Positions 1 to 13,930 are shown, counted from the stretch's first letter. The stretch is DNA of 64,000 nt from Acanthochromis polyacanthus (GCF_021347895.1 NC_067121.1:15263962-15327961); one strand, 5' to 3'. The notes: generated from the letters alone by a model not told the origin. Program-made: numbers and translations.

Positions 1-1282
1 CATTTCACGGATGTAGAGCTTATTATTTGAAATACTGCTGAACAATTAACTGATTTCAAATTAAAAATGTGACTCAAAATAATGACAGACCGCTGTTTAG
101 AATAGACATTATGCTCCGTGTCCGACCCTGGGCTTATACTGCTTTGTCAGTGCTTTTACAAATTCATGTCGCTCTCTTTGTGTGACAATCACACTTTTGG
201 TGGTGTTCCGTGAAAATTCTTCACCCCATGCTGCACAGTGAACTGAAGCATGACTTTAAAAAAAATATCACTAATTTAATTTTGTCAAAAGTTAGAATAA
301 TTATTCTATCCAAATCATCCAACCCCATGTGGAAAAGAGATAAAAATAACCACACTTTTATTATTTGTTACTGGAAGCGCTTGGCTGACTCACAAGCCCA
401 CAAAAAGACTACCTACAACAGAAAAAGGAGTATAAGTGGATAATGAACCCAAACAACAGGCTTCTGCAAAACTAATCTAGCCTTGTGAAGAGGAAACTGG
501 TTTGGCAAACTTGACAATACAGCTCAAGTCAGACCAGCTTTCAAGCAAAGACAACTAAAAAAAACTGCATCAGGACACAAAACACCTACAAATGCAACCA
601 ACACCTGCACAGCATCATGTCTGGACAAACATGGAGCAGCATTTTCTACTCTACTTTAAAAGACACTACAAATCATCAATGCCACCAAGTGGCTCTAGCT
701 TTATTTCTTTGACTCTGAGATACACATCTCTGCAGGGCAGGGTGTGAAAGCGAAGACTGACAATTTCAAATCAAGCTTTTAAGTTAAACCATTTCTCAAA
801 TCTCTGTTCTTGACAGAACAAAAAAAGCAATCATCTCCTTGTCTGCGACCCAGAGTGACTCACCTTCTTCATATATACTTCTGCCCTTTAGTTTTCTGTG
901 TTATGTCGGCTACAGTTTCCTCGTGACTCTGGAAAAACACAAAGGAAAAAAAATCTTGTTCAGTCAGCGGATAAAAACAGAAGAGGAAAATGCAGAAAAC
1001 AAGAGACATTGAATGTACTGGGTCACAGTCTCACTGAGTTTGTGCGTCCCAGTTTTAGCACAGTAGCCTGCAGTGGCCCGCTGGCTGTGTTGGTTTGTGT
1101 ACACATGCTAATGGGCCCTTAGGGTCAATGAGAACGATCCATAGTTTTGTATAAATGCCTCCACCTGACTAAACAGCAGCAGTAGGAAAATCTGTAGCAA
1201 ATCAGACATGAGGAGGAACAAGGCATGGAAGGAAATCTTTAAATATGAAAGAATGAGCAATATTATCGAAGTGCACATATAC
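1..1282. other. Intergenic DNA, nothing recognised
   Basis: No protein family, RNA gene or repeat was recognised here. The open frames are short, lack family signatures and are not joined by convincing splice sites. The sequence is AT-rich non-coding DNA downstream of insr. Confidence 0.5.
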
Positions 1283-2225
1283 CAGTGGCGGGCCACGCAT
1301 TTCACACCTATGCCTTTAATAGTGCTCTGTCTGAATTCATCCACTCCACAATAACTATGAAATAGCTATAAAAAACCATCTTATTATGCAGAAATGCAGT
1401 ATAAAGAGTCGTTGAATCGCCAATAGATAACTTGTGTAACCACAATAAATGCTTTTACCTAAGAAATGAACCCAGGGTGCACAAGTCTCCTTCTACTGCA
1501 GCTACAGCTGTGACACATAAAAAACATCAATAACAGCCTCATAAAATTGCAATATTATTTAGGAAAATAGCAATATTTTATTCATCAAAAATTCTGATAA
1601 TTTGTACACAAAATCCATCCTCCTTACTTTCCTTAAAGAGTGCAATTACTCTGTCGTACAGATTATCTGTGCACTTCAGTTCAATCAAGAAGTCCTTTTC
1701 TATCGCTATCGAAGCTAATGCAGAAAGTGGCATAAGTTTTAATTTGTTTTAGGGCTGAAAATGTCCGCTCGACGGTAGTAGTGGACATGGGGATGGTCAC
1801 CGCCAAACACACAAATGTGTACAGCTGCCCCATGCCCTCATTCAGATTTGTCTGCTGAAGGAAGTCAAGGAGATCAGTGGGAGATTTTCCTGCAAAATCA
1901 CCCATGGCATACATTACAGTTAGTTCTGTTTTTAGCCGAGACAGATCAAAAAGTGTTCCATGGCTCTGTGTTATGCTGGAGAAGGCTGCATGCGGGAAAT
2001 TTTTCTTGTATTCCCGAAACTTCTGAGGGTTGAGGAGGGTGACAAACATCAGTTTTTCGTGGTCTTGAAATCTGGTATGTGTCTGGAAAATAATACCGTC
2101 CAGAGTCCTGCCATGGAGTTGGTGGTAGTGCACGTGAGGGGAAATGGACTATATGCCACAAATAGCATCTACAAACATTCTCTTCAACCAGATCTCCAAC
2201 TTCCTCAGCATACAAACACATTACA
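1283..2225 (-). mobile_element. hAT-type DNA transposon, one-ended remnant
   Basis: A terminus of the form cagtggcgggcc begins at 1283, which resembles the CAGTGGCG ends of one hAT group in animals. The DNA to its right encodes the C-terminal part of an hAT transposase on the minus strand. The opposite end and the TSD were not found, so this is a truncated copy. Family membership rests on the protein; the terminus is supporting evidence only. Confidence 0.6.
1681..2133 (-). pseudogene. hAT transposase C-terminal fragment (dimerisation domain)
   Basis: About 150 codons are open on the minus strand. Near the end lies the motif VERTFSALKQIKTY, matching the hAT C-terminal dimerisation signature (ERxFSxL..IK). 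The family catalyses cut-and-paste transposition with 8-bp TSDs. The N-terminal zinc finger and most of the RNase H-like core are missing. A second frame covering 1946-2221 continues related sequence upstream, which suggests a frameshift. No intact start or splice structure remains, so this is a dead fragment. Fish also have domesticated genes of this type, but a lone truncated exon beside a transposon-like terminus is more likely a relic. Confidence 0.65.
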
Positions 2226-4109
2226 GCACCACTTGCTGGAGCATTTATTCCCAGGCCCTTCTATCATTTTACTTTCTGTAAAAGCTTGCTTCTAAGCTGC
2301 ATGGCATGTTATTATCCATTTTGTGGTTATATGGTCCAGCCTCTTGTTCTAAGTGGCAGCCACACCTCAAATGATTCACCCACACTGGGCGGAGAGGAAA
2401 CAGAGCAGCATGAAATACAGGTCATTCCCTGCAAGAGAAAAACAAGACCAGCAAGTCTGCCAAGTATCTTACAGAGGACGGAGAGACAGGGAAAAATACT
2501 GCTAAACGGTTTTTGTGTGGAGCAGTTTCACTTAGGGACCTAATCACAGCAACATGCTGGGACTAAAAAAAACAAAACAAGTGACAGTTGTGGATCTTGT
2601 GTCATGACAAGTAATCCCAACCAGACCATCCACAGTTAATGGCCGTGAAACTAGACCTGCCACCCTGAGCAAGTTATAAAAGCTGAGTGATTCAAAGAAG
2701 CCAGTGAACCATGTAGCTCGTGTTCCTCATAAACCCTCAAGGCTCCGTTTGTCTCACATCATACAGGAATAATTTGAGAAAAACAGAAACCTTAGGTCAC
2801 TGTGAAACCACTCCCTCTCAACAGCAGCAGGTTTTGCTTGCACTTTTCACACTGCCTTCACATCCACCAGCCTTGACATGCAGTTTACTTATTAACCTTT
2901 AGATATTGGCTGTTTTTAGTCTTTGGTGTACATGCATACATTTTCGTCAGTATGTGCAGGTGAATCCTGTCCTAACAAGGTCCACAGTTTGATGGAAGAG
3001 TGATGTATTTGTCTATGCAATGCAGCACCGGATAATGCACAGCACCTCCTAACTAGAAACATATGAGACCGGCTGAAAGCAAAGAATGTGTACCATACAG
3101 TTTTAGAGCTTTATTGGATTTTAAATTATCAGGCAGCCGTTGATTCGATTCATGTCAGTAATGAGTGGAAATTAATTAATAACCTTTTCAGAAACTTAAT
3201 AAAACTGAATATCAAGTGGTATTATTTTCTGTCTATCTTCTATTTTCCCCTGATGGTAATGCAGCTTAAATACACATTAATTTATACAGTCTATATTATA
3301 ATACCACCAATAATGTAGCTCTGCCAATAGATACAGACTGTATGTTCACTGTGACGGATTACACAACTCGAGCAAGGTGGAGGACGTTGATGTCATATTG
3401 CATGGAACAATGGCTGAAAAATACTCAAGCTTCTGTAATACAGCAGCATGGTTTGCAAAATAGTTAGCCATGCTCTCAAGTGATTTACGGAAAACGGCTA
3501 CCACATGCTTAACCACAGGGACAATCTTACCATTAAATGGCAAAACAGCATGTTCTTACACTGAACAGAAATTGAGCCCTGTGACTAACAGAGAGGCATA
3601 GAAGAGGCCTATAAAGATTTCTTACATTTAAGAAAAATGATTTGGTCTTTGTATAATCAAGAGCTCATTTTATGCTTTTAAAAAATAAATTAAATATGTG
3701 CCTCACATTCAGAAAAATATTTAGAATTTATCAATTACACTGTCCCCACTAAAGAAGTTTGGGTGCAACACTGATTCCTTTGACTGTCACATGTCAATTA
3801 TTGTCCTCTAATATTGTCAAAATAAGCTGACACTGAAAGCTGTAAGGATTCTGGTTTTGTGAAAAAACATAACTCCTGACTTGTCACTGTACCAGCCCTT
3901 ACATTATTTGTGGTCATGTAGAGATCAGTAAAATCAGACATCAAAAAAAATTTTTTTTGCACAGTATGTAACGACTTCAGCTCACAACCTTTTCTATGCT
4001 TTCATGTCTTGTACTTCAAATGAAAGGTGATCTGCTGTTAGTCATTACACTCTTAAATAACATTTAAACTCCTTTATTGCTTACACTTAAAAACCTTTCA
4101 AGTCGGCTA
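2226..4109. other. Non-coding DNA, nothing recognised
   Basis: Short spurious frames only. There are A-rich and T-rich runs (3941-3958) but no family signature. Confidence 0.45.
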
Positions 4110-4165
4110 TATGTGAGCATAGAAATTGTGACACAAGCCAGTGTCACAATTTCTATGCTCACATA
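4110..4165. repeat. Perfect 25-bp inverted repeat with 6-nt loop
   Basis: Positions 4110-4134 and 4141-4165 are exact reverse complements, separated by aagcca. A transcript from either strand would form a 25-bp hairpin without mismatches. No TIR-like or TSD-like flanks were found, so its origin is unknown. Confidence 0.9.
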
Positions 4166-5880
4166 CAATTAATACAAGTATTTTCAATGATTACATTTCG
4201 GTTGATCACCAGACAATTTCTTTCACTTAATACACGTCAGCTGGAATTAACTTCAACTTCCAGCTCAATTCATCTTTTACCCTTCTATGATTTTATCTCC
4301 TTTTTCTACTTTATCTTGACTCCGGAGTTAGATTGACACTCTAAACTGATTCTGTACTTTGCAGAAACGTTGGCTTTGTTACCATCATTTTGAAAGGCCA
4401 CTTAGCATTTTCATATGTTTTATTTGAAATTTTTGAACAGTGACAACACAAGCATTTTTGCATTAGAATTTAGAACTTTGGGGCTTTATTTTTTCCTCAA
4501 ATTTTCTGTGGTAAGGTTATAAAAGCAGTTTATGGACTTAGATGTCAACTTTTTTGAGTTAGTGAGCTAGTTGTTTCTTTTTTGGCTACTTCAACTTATT
4601 TCAGTAACTGTAGCTGATACTTCAGTATAGTTTTCAGATGTTTTGTTTGGAATATTTTCTAAATGACCACATTTATAACTTTCTGATTTTATTTTGTTTT
4701 TGACATTACAATTTATTAAACAGTCAAAGACTCCTATTTCTCTGAGCACACTGTGAATAGTCAACTGAGCTTCTCTTAGGAACTGTATTTTTGACTGCTG
4801 CTTCAATTTCTATAGATGTTTATCTGATTTTTGTATTTGTCCAAATATCCTAGTGTGATATTGTCAAATAATCTAGTCAAGGTTTCTGTTTTTTTCAACC
4901 GCAGTTTCAGCTTTGTGCAGATGTGTTTTTTAAATGTTTGTACCAGCAACTACAAGAACATTTTGTGAAGAAATTATTTAAGTTTCTGGGTTTATTTTTG
5001 GGCCAAACATTATACTTTAAGATTACAATTTCAGCTTTAACAGTCAAGACTTGTTTGAGCACATGCTCATTGCCACTTCAACTTCTTTCAGTAACTGTAT
5101 TTCAACTGCAACTTCAACTTCTTTAGAAGTTCAACTGAAACTTTCAAGCAGTAGCCACTTGCACTTTTGTGGGGAAATGAAAAGAAAAATCAGGTTTAAT
5201 ATATTATAGTCATCCAAGTTTAACACTACAGTTGGAGTGTGAACGGTGGAGGTTTACATATCATTTGGCGTTTATATTTGGTATTATTATTACGCTTATT
5301 TTGCACACTCCAAAAGAAAAAGCTCCAGAAAGTATGCTAGCTTCCTATAAGAACACACCACATTAGCACATCATATTCTGTCATCCTGAAAACGTTAACA
5401 AAGCGGTGATTCTAAAAACGGTTGGGTGACATTAAAGTGTATTGTTGCGGAATGAGAATGCGAGGAATGCCAAGGTGAAAGCAGCTGACCTGGATTCAGA
5501 GCACCTCCCAGTGATAAAGAGTCACATTAAATGAGCAGACAGTTGCTGTGGCCCTCAGGAACAGTCTGCAGGTGGAAAGTCCTGAGAGGCGACACCGCAG
5601 GTGACTAAACACGGATGGACCCTCATTCATGCTAATAGAGCTACCAAAGACACAGCAACGACACATTACATGGCACTGGTTTTAAGTATTGCCACAAAGT
5701 AAAAGAAACTTAGAAAAAAGTGTCAGTTTTCCATCTCACGTCGAGTTAAAATAATGAAGAACTTCCGTCTCGACAGCGTGTAATGACTTACCAAATTGAA
5801 ATGCTAGTTTAGCTAGCTAACGTTAATGTAGTACTAGTACGCCTGTTAGCTACCTGTAGCTATTTGTCGGCTTGTTTGTT
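4166..5880. other. Non-coding DNA with degenerate short repeats
   Basis: The phrase caacttctttcagtaactgta and near-copies recur around 4589 and 5085, showing a weak local duplication. No coding signature was found. The remainder looks like ordinary AT-rich intergenic sequence. Confidence 0.35.
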
Positions 5881-6260
5881 GCTTTCCTAAAAATAACAAC
5901 CAGTGAAACAAGAATTTCCTCTCACCTGGTGTTGAGATAAAACAGCAGTAGGGCACATGCAACAGAAAAAGACAAGTTTCTCTAGTGTATCTCTCGGCGA
6001 GGATTCGAGAAGAAATGATTTCTCAGTCTCAACAGCTTCCACTAATAGGAAAAGGCAGTAAAGATGCCTCAGGAGGAACAAGTGCACAAATTAAAAAAAA
6101 AAAAAAAGTGGAGATGAGAGGAGGGAGGAGGTGTTTTGAAAGAAATCCCAGCCTCCTCTGGACGAGCCCTGCCCTCCTTCCCTCCCTAAGCATTGTGGGA
6201 ATAATCGGTTGTTTCGGTTCAACACATTCCGCAAGTTCAGCCAGCAGCTGCTCGTGAGTT
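5880..6260. other. Possible promoter / first-exon region, unassigned
   Basis: Composition changes here to purine- or pyrimidine-rich stretches with cattgtgggaataat and ccctcc boxes (6130-6250), as often seen near vertebrate promoters. On the minus strand a strong splice-donor-like string, cag|gtgaga, ends at about 5925. No conserved protein is visible. This is a weak suggestion of an untranslated first exon. Confidence 0.2.
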
Positions 6261-6289
6261 TAAATGAAGGCAGACATGTATGAAGGCAT

Positions 6290-6858
6290 TTCAGGTGCAA
6301 AATGTTTGAGCAACTGTAACATCGATTTTGTAGTTGTGTACATTGAATTTGTATGTGTATCAGCAAATCTGATTTCCCACACTCTATGAGTTATGTACTT
6401 GTAAAATAATTTCTTGTATGTGTTGATTTTTTTTCTTCCCACAAATACAACACAAAAATACACATTCACAAAATCGTAATTACAGGTGCACAAATCACAT
6501 TTACAGGTGCACAAATCATATTTACAGGTGCACAAATCCTTCTCTACAAGTCACATATTTCAACACTGACACGCTCACATTTTGCACCTATTGTTGCAGC
6601 ACACTAAGTGCAAAACATACTTTTGCACCTGTATTGTACGAAGTGAAGTTGAAGTGAGAATTTGAATATGTGCAAATCTGAATGTGAACTTGTGCAATAA
6701 GTATGTGAAATAATTTACCACGAAAATAGCTGTGTCCTCTAACACACGAACACAAATTGCTACTTACAACCACTCGAATCCTCTCTACGAGTCACACATT
6801 CTCTGTTTTCTACAGGTGCAAATCAGAAATCTGCAGGTGCAAATCAGAAGTCGTACTT
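6290..6858. repeat. Dispersed repeat rich in caggtgca(a) phrases, interrupted by the L1-like element
   Basis: Copies of acaggtgcacaaatc recur with about 19-bp spacing at 6482-6537, and related caggtgcaaatcag phrases recur at 6814-6848. The sequence resumes after the LINE insertion at about 10494 (ggtgcaaaactac). It is probably a non-autonomous element that was the target of the LINE, but its ends were not defined. Confidence 0.35.
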
Positions 6859-7044
6859 CCGGTCCCGCTGACATTTTTTTATTTATTTTTTATTAACAGT
6901 TTCAAAATTTACAAACATTTTGGCTTATTTGGTTTACATTATAAACAAAAACAAAATTGCGGTTTGCAAGGCACAAATAAAATAAAACAAGCAAAATAAA
7001 GACACACACATACACCCACGCACACACCCACGCGCAACATTGTA

Positions 7045-8103
7045 TGTTAGAGGTCTTCAAATATTTGTACGTTTTCAAGTGCTTGCATCAGAAAAAGAGC
7101 ATTTTTACATAACATTAGTTTCAAAGATTTTACATAGTTATCTTGCATTTGTCTCTTGAAAACTGTGAAAATGGGCTTTACCTTACGCCATTTACAAGTA
7201 TGGATAAAAAAATTTGCCAACAGTAGTATACTATTTATCACAATTTTAGTTTCAGAGTCTTTCTGTAAAAGGCCAAAGACAACAATGTCCCTGTCCAAAG
7301 CGTTCTGTAGCTGGATTTTTGAAGACAACCAGTCCCAGAGGTCTTCCCAGAATGTCTTTGTATAAATACATTGGTAAAAAAGATGTTCAGTGGTTTCAAT
7401 GTCGTTTTCACAAAATACACAGTTGTTTTGTTCAATATTAAATCTTTTTCTCAGCAGTTCACTGGAGGGATAAATTCTATTTAGTATTTTAAAATGTATT
7501 TCTTTTGTTTTAGGACTAACAGGAAGTTTTAAGTATTCAGTTCTAATAATTTTAATTTCAGCTTCAGAAAATTTTTGGATGATTGAATTTTTGTTTGGTT
7601 TTATAGGAAATAATTGATTATTTAGAGATTTTCTAAGACATTTGTTTGGTATATTTTTTTCAAAAAAATTTGTTCAAATATTTGTAGAGTTGAGAGATTA
7701 GGCACAGGTAAATTCTCCCTGTCCAAGTTCTCCATTTGTTGCCTGACAGCTTGAGGAACTGCTTTAAGAATCTTTTTAAATTCTGATCTTCGACATGAAA
7801 TGTTGTGAAGGGAACAAAAGTTTTCAAATGAGAGCCAGTTTTTTTTTCTTTTTCACAGCTCTCCTTAAATTCACTGTCTATTTGTGGGATGTGTTGTTTA
7901 ATTTGTTTCAGGAGACTCTCTGCCTTTGGAGCTAAGTAGGAGGAGCTGTAAAACTTTTGATAGAATTTGGTGATTTCGTTCACAATAGATGTTTCATTAG
8001 AGCAGTCCACACCATTAATCGTCAAAGATTTTATTGTCTTTCGTTCTTGACGCCTTTTCTCAAGTCTGCAAAAATAACTAGTATTCTTTTCCCCGTCCTC
8101 CAT
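7045..8103 (-). pseudogene. L1-like ORF2, C-terminal remnant lacking the RT core
   Basis: Frames 8103-7660 and 7435-7047 on the minus strand correspond to the linker just after the endonuclease (sequence like MEDGEKNTSYFCRLEKRR) and the extreme C-terminal region. Neither the NGKAPGPDG-type motif nor the YADD catalytic box of reverse transcriptase is present. The junction between N-side and C-side sequence falls near 7800. Frameshifts and stops separate the pieces. The product could not copy RNA, and loss of the core explains why this LINE is only about 3.6 kb. Confidence 0.7.
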
Positions 8104-8120
8104 CCACTTTGCTTGTGATC

Positions 8121-9209
8121 TTAAGCACCTTGAGCTTTCCTTTCATACATTTTATTTGTTTTTTCTTGTAGTTGTATAAGGTTTCTTTGTTCATTTTCTG
8201 ATATTTTAGAGCGCAGGGCAATTGTAAGTATATTTTTTATAATCTCTTCCTCTTCTATAAGGTTTTTCTTTTTCAGCTGTTTACCATAAGAGATTGAATA
8301 TTGACGAATTTTATATTTTAAAAATTCCCATTTCTGGGTAAATGATGCTAAGGATTCGTCTCCTAGAACATTTTGTATAAGATTTTCAATGCCTTGACAG
8401 AAGTCATTATGTAGTAGTAATCTAGAGTTAAATTTCCAGTATCCGTTATTTTTAGAAGTTAGTGGGAGAGGTGTTACATATAATTCGACACAGCAGTGAT
8501 CCGTCAGAGGTACTGGTAATATTTCACAGTTTGAGATTTGATTGAGTATGCTGTCAGTAATTAACCAGTAATTGAGTCTGGATCTCGCGGAACCATCTGG
8601 TTTGAACCAAGAATATTGTCTTTTATATGGATTTCTCTGTCTCCATGGGTCTGTTAGATTTAGAGATTCACACCAGTCAGATAGCATGGGATTTATGTGT
8701 GTAGAGTTATATTTACTGGGGAGTCTGTCAAGCCATCCATCTTTAACCAAATTCCAATCTCCACCTAAAATTATGTTTTCTGATGCATATTTCCTTTTGA
8801 ATTGGATTACTATTTCCTGTATTTTTGAGAGTAGATTTCTGTTTTGGCTTCTGTTGCAGTGACCATAAATATTCCCGAGAATTAAGATATAATCATCTAG
8901 TTGTAGGACAGTTATAATCCAATGGCCATTTTCGTCTGATTTTGTCGTAATTATCTTCCCCTGGCAGTTATTGAATAGGATTGCAACACCAGCTGATTTG
9001 GATGTGCCATGTGAAAAGATTATTTTGTCTCCCCATTGAGAAGCCCAGAATTTTTCATCGGATTCATTTGTATGAGTTTCCTGAAGTAGGATACATTCTG
9101 CTCTTTTACCTCTACAATATAAAAAGATAGCCTTTCTTTTAATACAATCCTTTAGACCTCGAGTATTGATTGTCAAAAATTTCAAATTGCATTTCAGTTG
9201 CATTATCAT
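8121..9209 (-). pseudogene. L1-like ORF2, AP-endonuclease domain
   Basis: This 362-codon minus-strand frame is an apurinic/apyrimidinic-like endonuclease, the enzyme that nicks target DNA for target-primed reverse transcription. Family motifs appear in order: NTRGL near the start, LQETH (catalytic Glu), GGDWN (Asp/Asn pair), SRLNYWLI and LTDHCCVEL (SDH-type box). In the SRLDYWL-type motif the usual Asp is Asn here, which would be expected to cripple the nuclease. The frame ends at a stop just before the next ORF2 segment. The start Met is the first in frame; the L1-group assignment is by motif recall. Confidence 0.75.
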
Positions 9210-9420
9210 TCACACACATGCACACACATACACACAGATCACAAAAACGTTTAAGTAAACTTCTTACTCTAAGGTTTAACAAACTTTTGGCAGGTCCCTG
9301 AGAACAAAGTGGGTTATGCCCTCTCTAAAGTAACTTTTTGAACACAACAGCAATTCCATTGGAACTAGTTGAAGAAATATAATTAGAACATTTGGAGGTT
9401 ATTTCTCTCTCATATTCGTT

Positions 9421-10320
9421 TTAAGGTGTGACTATGCGTCCATTAATGACTGTGACGTGGCCTTTGTAATATGCCACCTTACCCTGTGATCTAGCCAATT
9501 TTATTTTTGGCCAGAGTAGCTCTCGAGACAGTAGATCTTCTTTGGTGAAATCCTGGGAAAGGCGGATCCCTCGTTCTCTGCAGATCGGTGAGTCCTTAGT
9601 CGACTTCCACACCGCGTCTCGGCGAACTCTTTTCACAAACTGCATGATGATTTGGCGGCTATGTCCTTCCTCCCTTCTCCCGACACGGTGCACGGAGTCG
9701 ATCACATCCCCGATGCATTCAGCCCACTGTGGGAAGAGTTTAAGCAGAATCTCCTCTATCTTCTCTCTGACATTTTCACCATCTTCTTCTTTGAGGCCTG
9801 AAAGTTGGAGATTCCAACGGCGCTTATAGCGTTCGACTTCCAGAACCTTCTCTTTCAGCTTAGCATTTTCTTTTTCCAGACCTTCACATTTTGTCTCGAG
9901 CATGTCAACCCTTGAGTGGCACTCAGCAACAGCTTTCCCGTTTTCATCCACGTGCTGTAGTAGCTCGGCAAATCTATCACATTGATGCGTCAGTTTGTCG
10001 CTAAAATCATCCACTTTGCTTTCAACTTTCATCAGGATTTTCACTACATCAGCAAATGAGTACTCCCTGTCGGCAATAGTCGCTTCAGCGCTTGGTGTCG
10101 GCTTTTCAATGTTTGGAGCCAGTTTCTTAGCTGGTGGTAGCTTGGTGGGAGTCGTGTTTAGCGGTCGCCGGGTGCCTTGTGTGTTAGCATTAGCCTTGCC
10201 TGGTTTGGTGGTATCCATCGGGGTAGCTTCTTCAGAAGCCACGGTGGCAGCGGCGTAGCTATGGAAGGCTAGCGAGTTTCCCGCTTTTACGTTTGCTCGA
10301 TCCTTTGTCGCAGACATCAC
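9421..10320 (-). CDS. L1-like ORF1 nucleic-acid-binding protein
   Basis: This uninterrupted 299-aa minus-strand frame has the L1 ORF1 layout: a variable Ser/Thr/Pro-rich N-terminus, a coiled coil (about residues 95-165, rich in K/E/L with a MLETKCEGLEKEN-type heptad pattern), an RRM-like segment (RRWNLQLSGLKEEDGENVREK) and a C-terminal domain (VHRVGRR ... RQIIMQF ... VAYYKGHV). ORF1 proteins trimerise and coat LINE RNA as a chaperone. It is the most intact reading frame of this copy, 212 bp upstream of the endonuclease frame. Host expression is unlikely to matter because ORF2 is broken. Confidence 0.75.
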   Translation of the reverse strand: MMSATKDRANVKAGNSLAFHSYAAATVASEEATPMDTTKPGKANANTQGTRRPLNTTPTKLPPAKKLAPNIEKPTPSAEATIADREYSFADVVKILMKVESKVDDFSDKLTHQCDRFAELLQHVDENGKAVAECHSRVDMLETKCEGLEKENAKLKEKVLEVERYKRRWNLQLSGLKEEDGENVREKIEEILLKLFPQWAECIGDVIDSVHRVGRREEGHSRQIIMQFVKRVRRDAVWKSTKDSPICRERGIRLSQDFTKEDLLSRELLWPKIKLARSQGKVAYYKGHVTVINGRIVTP

Positions 10321-10946
10321 TTTTTCGTTGTTCTTTTCTTCACAGGTTAGTCAGTAAATGTTTTGCCTGTGTTCACGACAGTTCGTTATGAAAGGAGGGC
10401 AGCTGTAATGTAAAATTCGGGACCAAAACGAACAAAACTCAAAAGTTTGCTTGTGCCCAGTCCGCCATCTTGCCCGGCCTCCCGGTCCCGCTGAGATATT
10501 TGGTGCAAAACTACAAAACGATCCGATCTGTGTATGAATTCTATGCTCTGAGATTGACAGACTTTTCGGCCAGTCAGGGAGACGCTTTGGCCGCCCAGCC
10601 AATCAGAGGTTTTTATTCCATCCGAGATCGCTTTACCGACTTCCGGGTGTGGAATTTCACGATGGAGAGAGCATAGACATAATAAAGAGTAGACGCCGCT
10701 CGGGGTGCTGCGCAGTGAGAAATATGGCCGCCGTCTTGGTCCGGTCAGCCGCTCCACTCAGCGCTGTTTGACAGCGCATTTAATCCATCTTAACTCTGAA
10801 TATTAAACTGATTTTCACGCCTTTTTTATTTTATTTATTTTTTGCTGCAAACGTCATACATGTAACTATGATACAGGACAAATGGTTCGGTGTATTTTAA
10901 TATTCATAGCGGGAATAATAGATAATAATAATAATAATAATATGTA

Positions 10947-11964
10947 ATAGACCCTTTATTTGTTTACAAACATTGTGACGGTTTTTTGTGGGCGGGGCTT
11001 ATGCTGGAGGCAAAAGCGGAGCGAGAAGTCAAGCGGGACTGGGAGTATATAGTTTGCGCTGGGAGTTTGCACTGCAAACTCGAGCATTTTTAACCCGTTA
11101 AACTTCAGTGTACCGCCAGCGGTACACTTACTAATTTGCATAGGAATTTAAAGAATGTCCGAAGGCTGCAAACGCGATTATATAAACACTATACGCCGAT
11201 GGAAAGCTTAGATTCTCATGAATCCGCCGGTATAAACCACTTTCAGATGTGATTACCACAGCGGGTAATATAAACACATTTGTCCGACAAACAACGAATA
11301 TCCATCCATCCTTTCTCTGTACACGGCTTTAACGTACACAGCGCGACTCACATTTCCGGGTTCATTATTACACACAGATGAAAATATTCCACAAAAAACG
11401 GCCATAATCCAACCTTGGACATCCAGACGACACAAGCCAGTAAACTATTTTGTCCAAAACATGTCTTGAAGTCGGTATATAATCCACGAATCGGTCATTT
11501 TCAAGGAAATGCACCTCGCGATGCGCGTCCAATATTCCCTGTATTTCTCGTCATATTATTGTTTTTGATTGTATTTTTTTCTGTGTCTTGTTGTGTCCTT
11601 GTTCTTATGGTGTGTGTATTTGGACCCAGTGTCTGGAATAAAGCTGAACTGAATTGAATTGAATTGAATATTTTTTATTTACAAATAGAATATTAGCGAT
11701 TTTTTGTACTGAAAATGGCTGGAATTGACTGCAGCTGATCGTCTCTGTCCAGTCTTTTCGCCTCAGTGCATTTAACCACAACTGTCTTCGTTCCCTCTGA
11801 GCACGAGTGTTCGGTGGAATGCTATAAAACTTTAATTTGCGTTCGCCAATGTCATTCCTCCTATTCTGGCATCCAAAAACACAGCAGGACGACATTTTAG
11901 AAAAGTTGATAGAGCCTAGTCCCTCAGTCTTTCGCCTTTCGGACGTGGGTCATTAAAGGGTCTA
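10947..11964 (-). mobile_element. THAP-bearing non-autonomous DNA element nested in the left arm
   Basis: The ends are tagaccctta-like inverted repeats (tagaccctttat at 10947; taaagggtcta at 11954-11964). The matching stretch of the right foldback arm near 14208-14215 lacks this segment, so it serves as an internal empty site. Exact boundaries and any TA TSD are uncertain by 2-4 bp. Inside is a minus-strand THAP-like frame. Confidence 0.65.
11605..11895 (-). pseudogene. Truncated THAP-type zinc finger frame
   Basis: The minus-strand frame opens MSSCCVFGCQNRRN and continues with LKFYSIPPNT and RRQLWLNALRRKDW. This matches the start of a THAP domain: the first two Cys ligands, the FYxIP motif and the invariant Trp. 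THAP domains bind the ends of P-type and related transposons. The second ligand pair (Cys-x2-His, usually CSDHF) is not found downstream, because the frame runs into unrelated sequence after the Trp. It could not fold a normal C2CH finger, so it is a remnant produced by internal deletion. Host THAP genes look similar, but the TIR-flanked setting argues against one. Confidence 0.6.
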
Positions 11965-12042
11965 TAGAATATTCTGATATTAAGCTCGACTGTAGACAGG
12001 TATTTTGCAAACACTGTAAACACACACACACATATATAAAAC

Positions 12043-12080
<38 letters not shown>

Positions 12081-12313
12081 ATCATTTTATGATGTATCTT
12101 TTTTTAATATATATGTATGAATTATATTGATAGTCTATATATGATTTATATAATAATTTTCTCTGATATATTGATTATTATATTAATACTCCACATATGA
12201 TATATATATATTATGGTTTTTGATATATTGATTATATTGATACTCCATACATGATTTATATATGTAGTATGATTTTCTCTGATATATAACTTTTATCTAT
12301 TATAGCCTATATA

Positions 12314-13930
<1,617 letters not shown>

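Larger units (their letters stand above)
6872..10481 (-). mobile_element. L1-like LINE, internally deleted, with 13-bp TSD
   Basis: The element lies on the minus strand between two copies of ccggtcccgctga (6859-6871 and 10482-10494), a 13-bp TSD. Its 3' A-rich tail appears as a T-rich run from 6874. ORF1 and the endonuclease part of ORF2 are in normal order. The reverse-transcriptase core of ORF2 is missing and the C-terminal region follows directly, so about 1.5 kb was lost internally. The copy is therefore 5'-complete or nearly so, but not autonomous. Confidence 0.85.

Noticed and set aside
210..1344. Short ORFs at the left edge
   Set aside because: No family motifs, no splice partners, composition like non-coding DNA.
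5985..6257. 90-codon plus-strand ORF near the possible promoter
   Set aside because: Low-complexity Lys run from a poly(A) tract; no recognisable domain.
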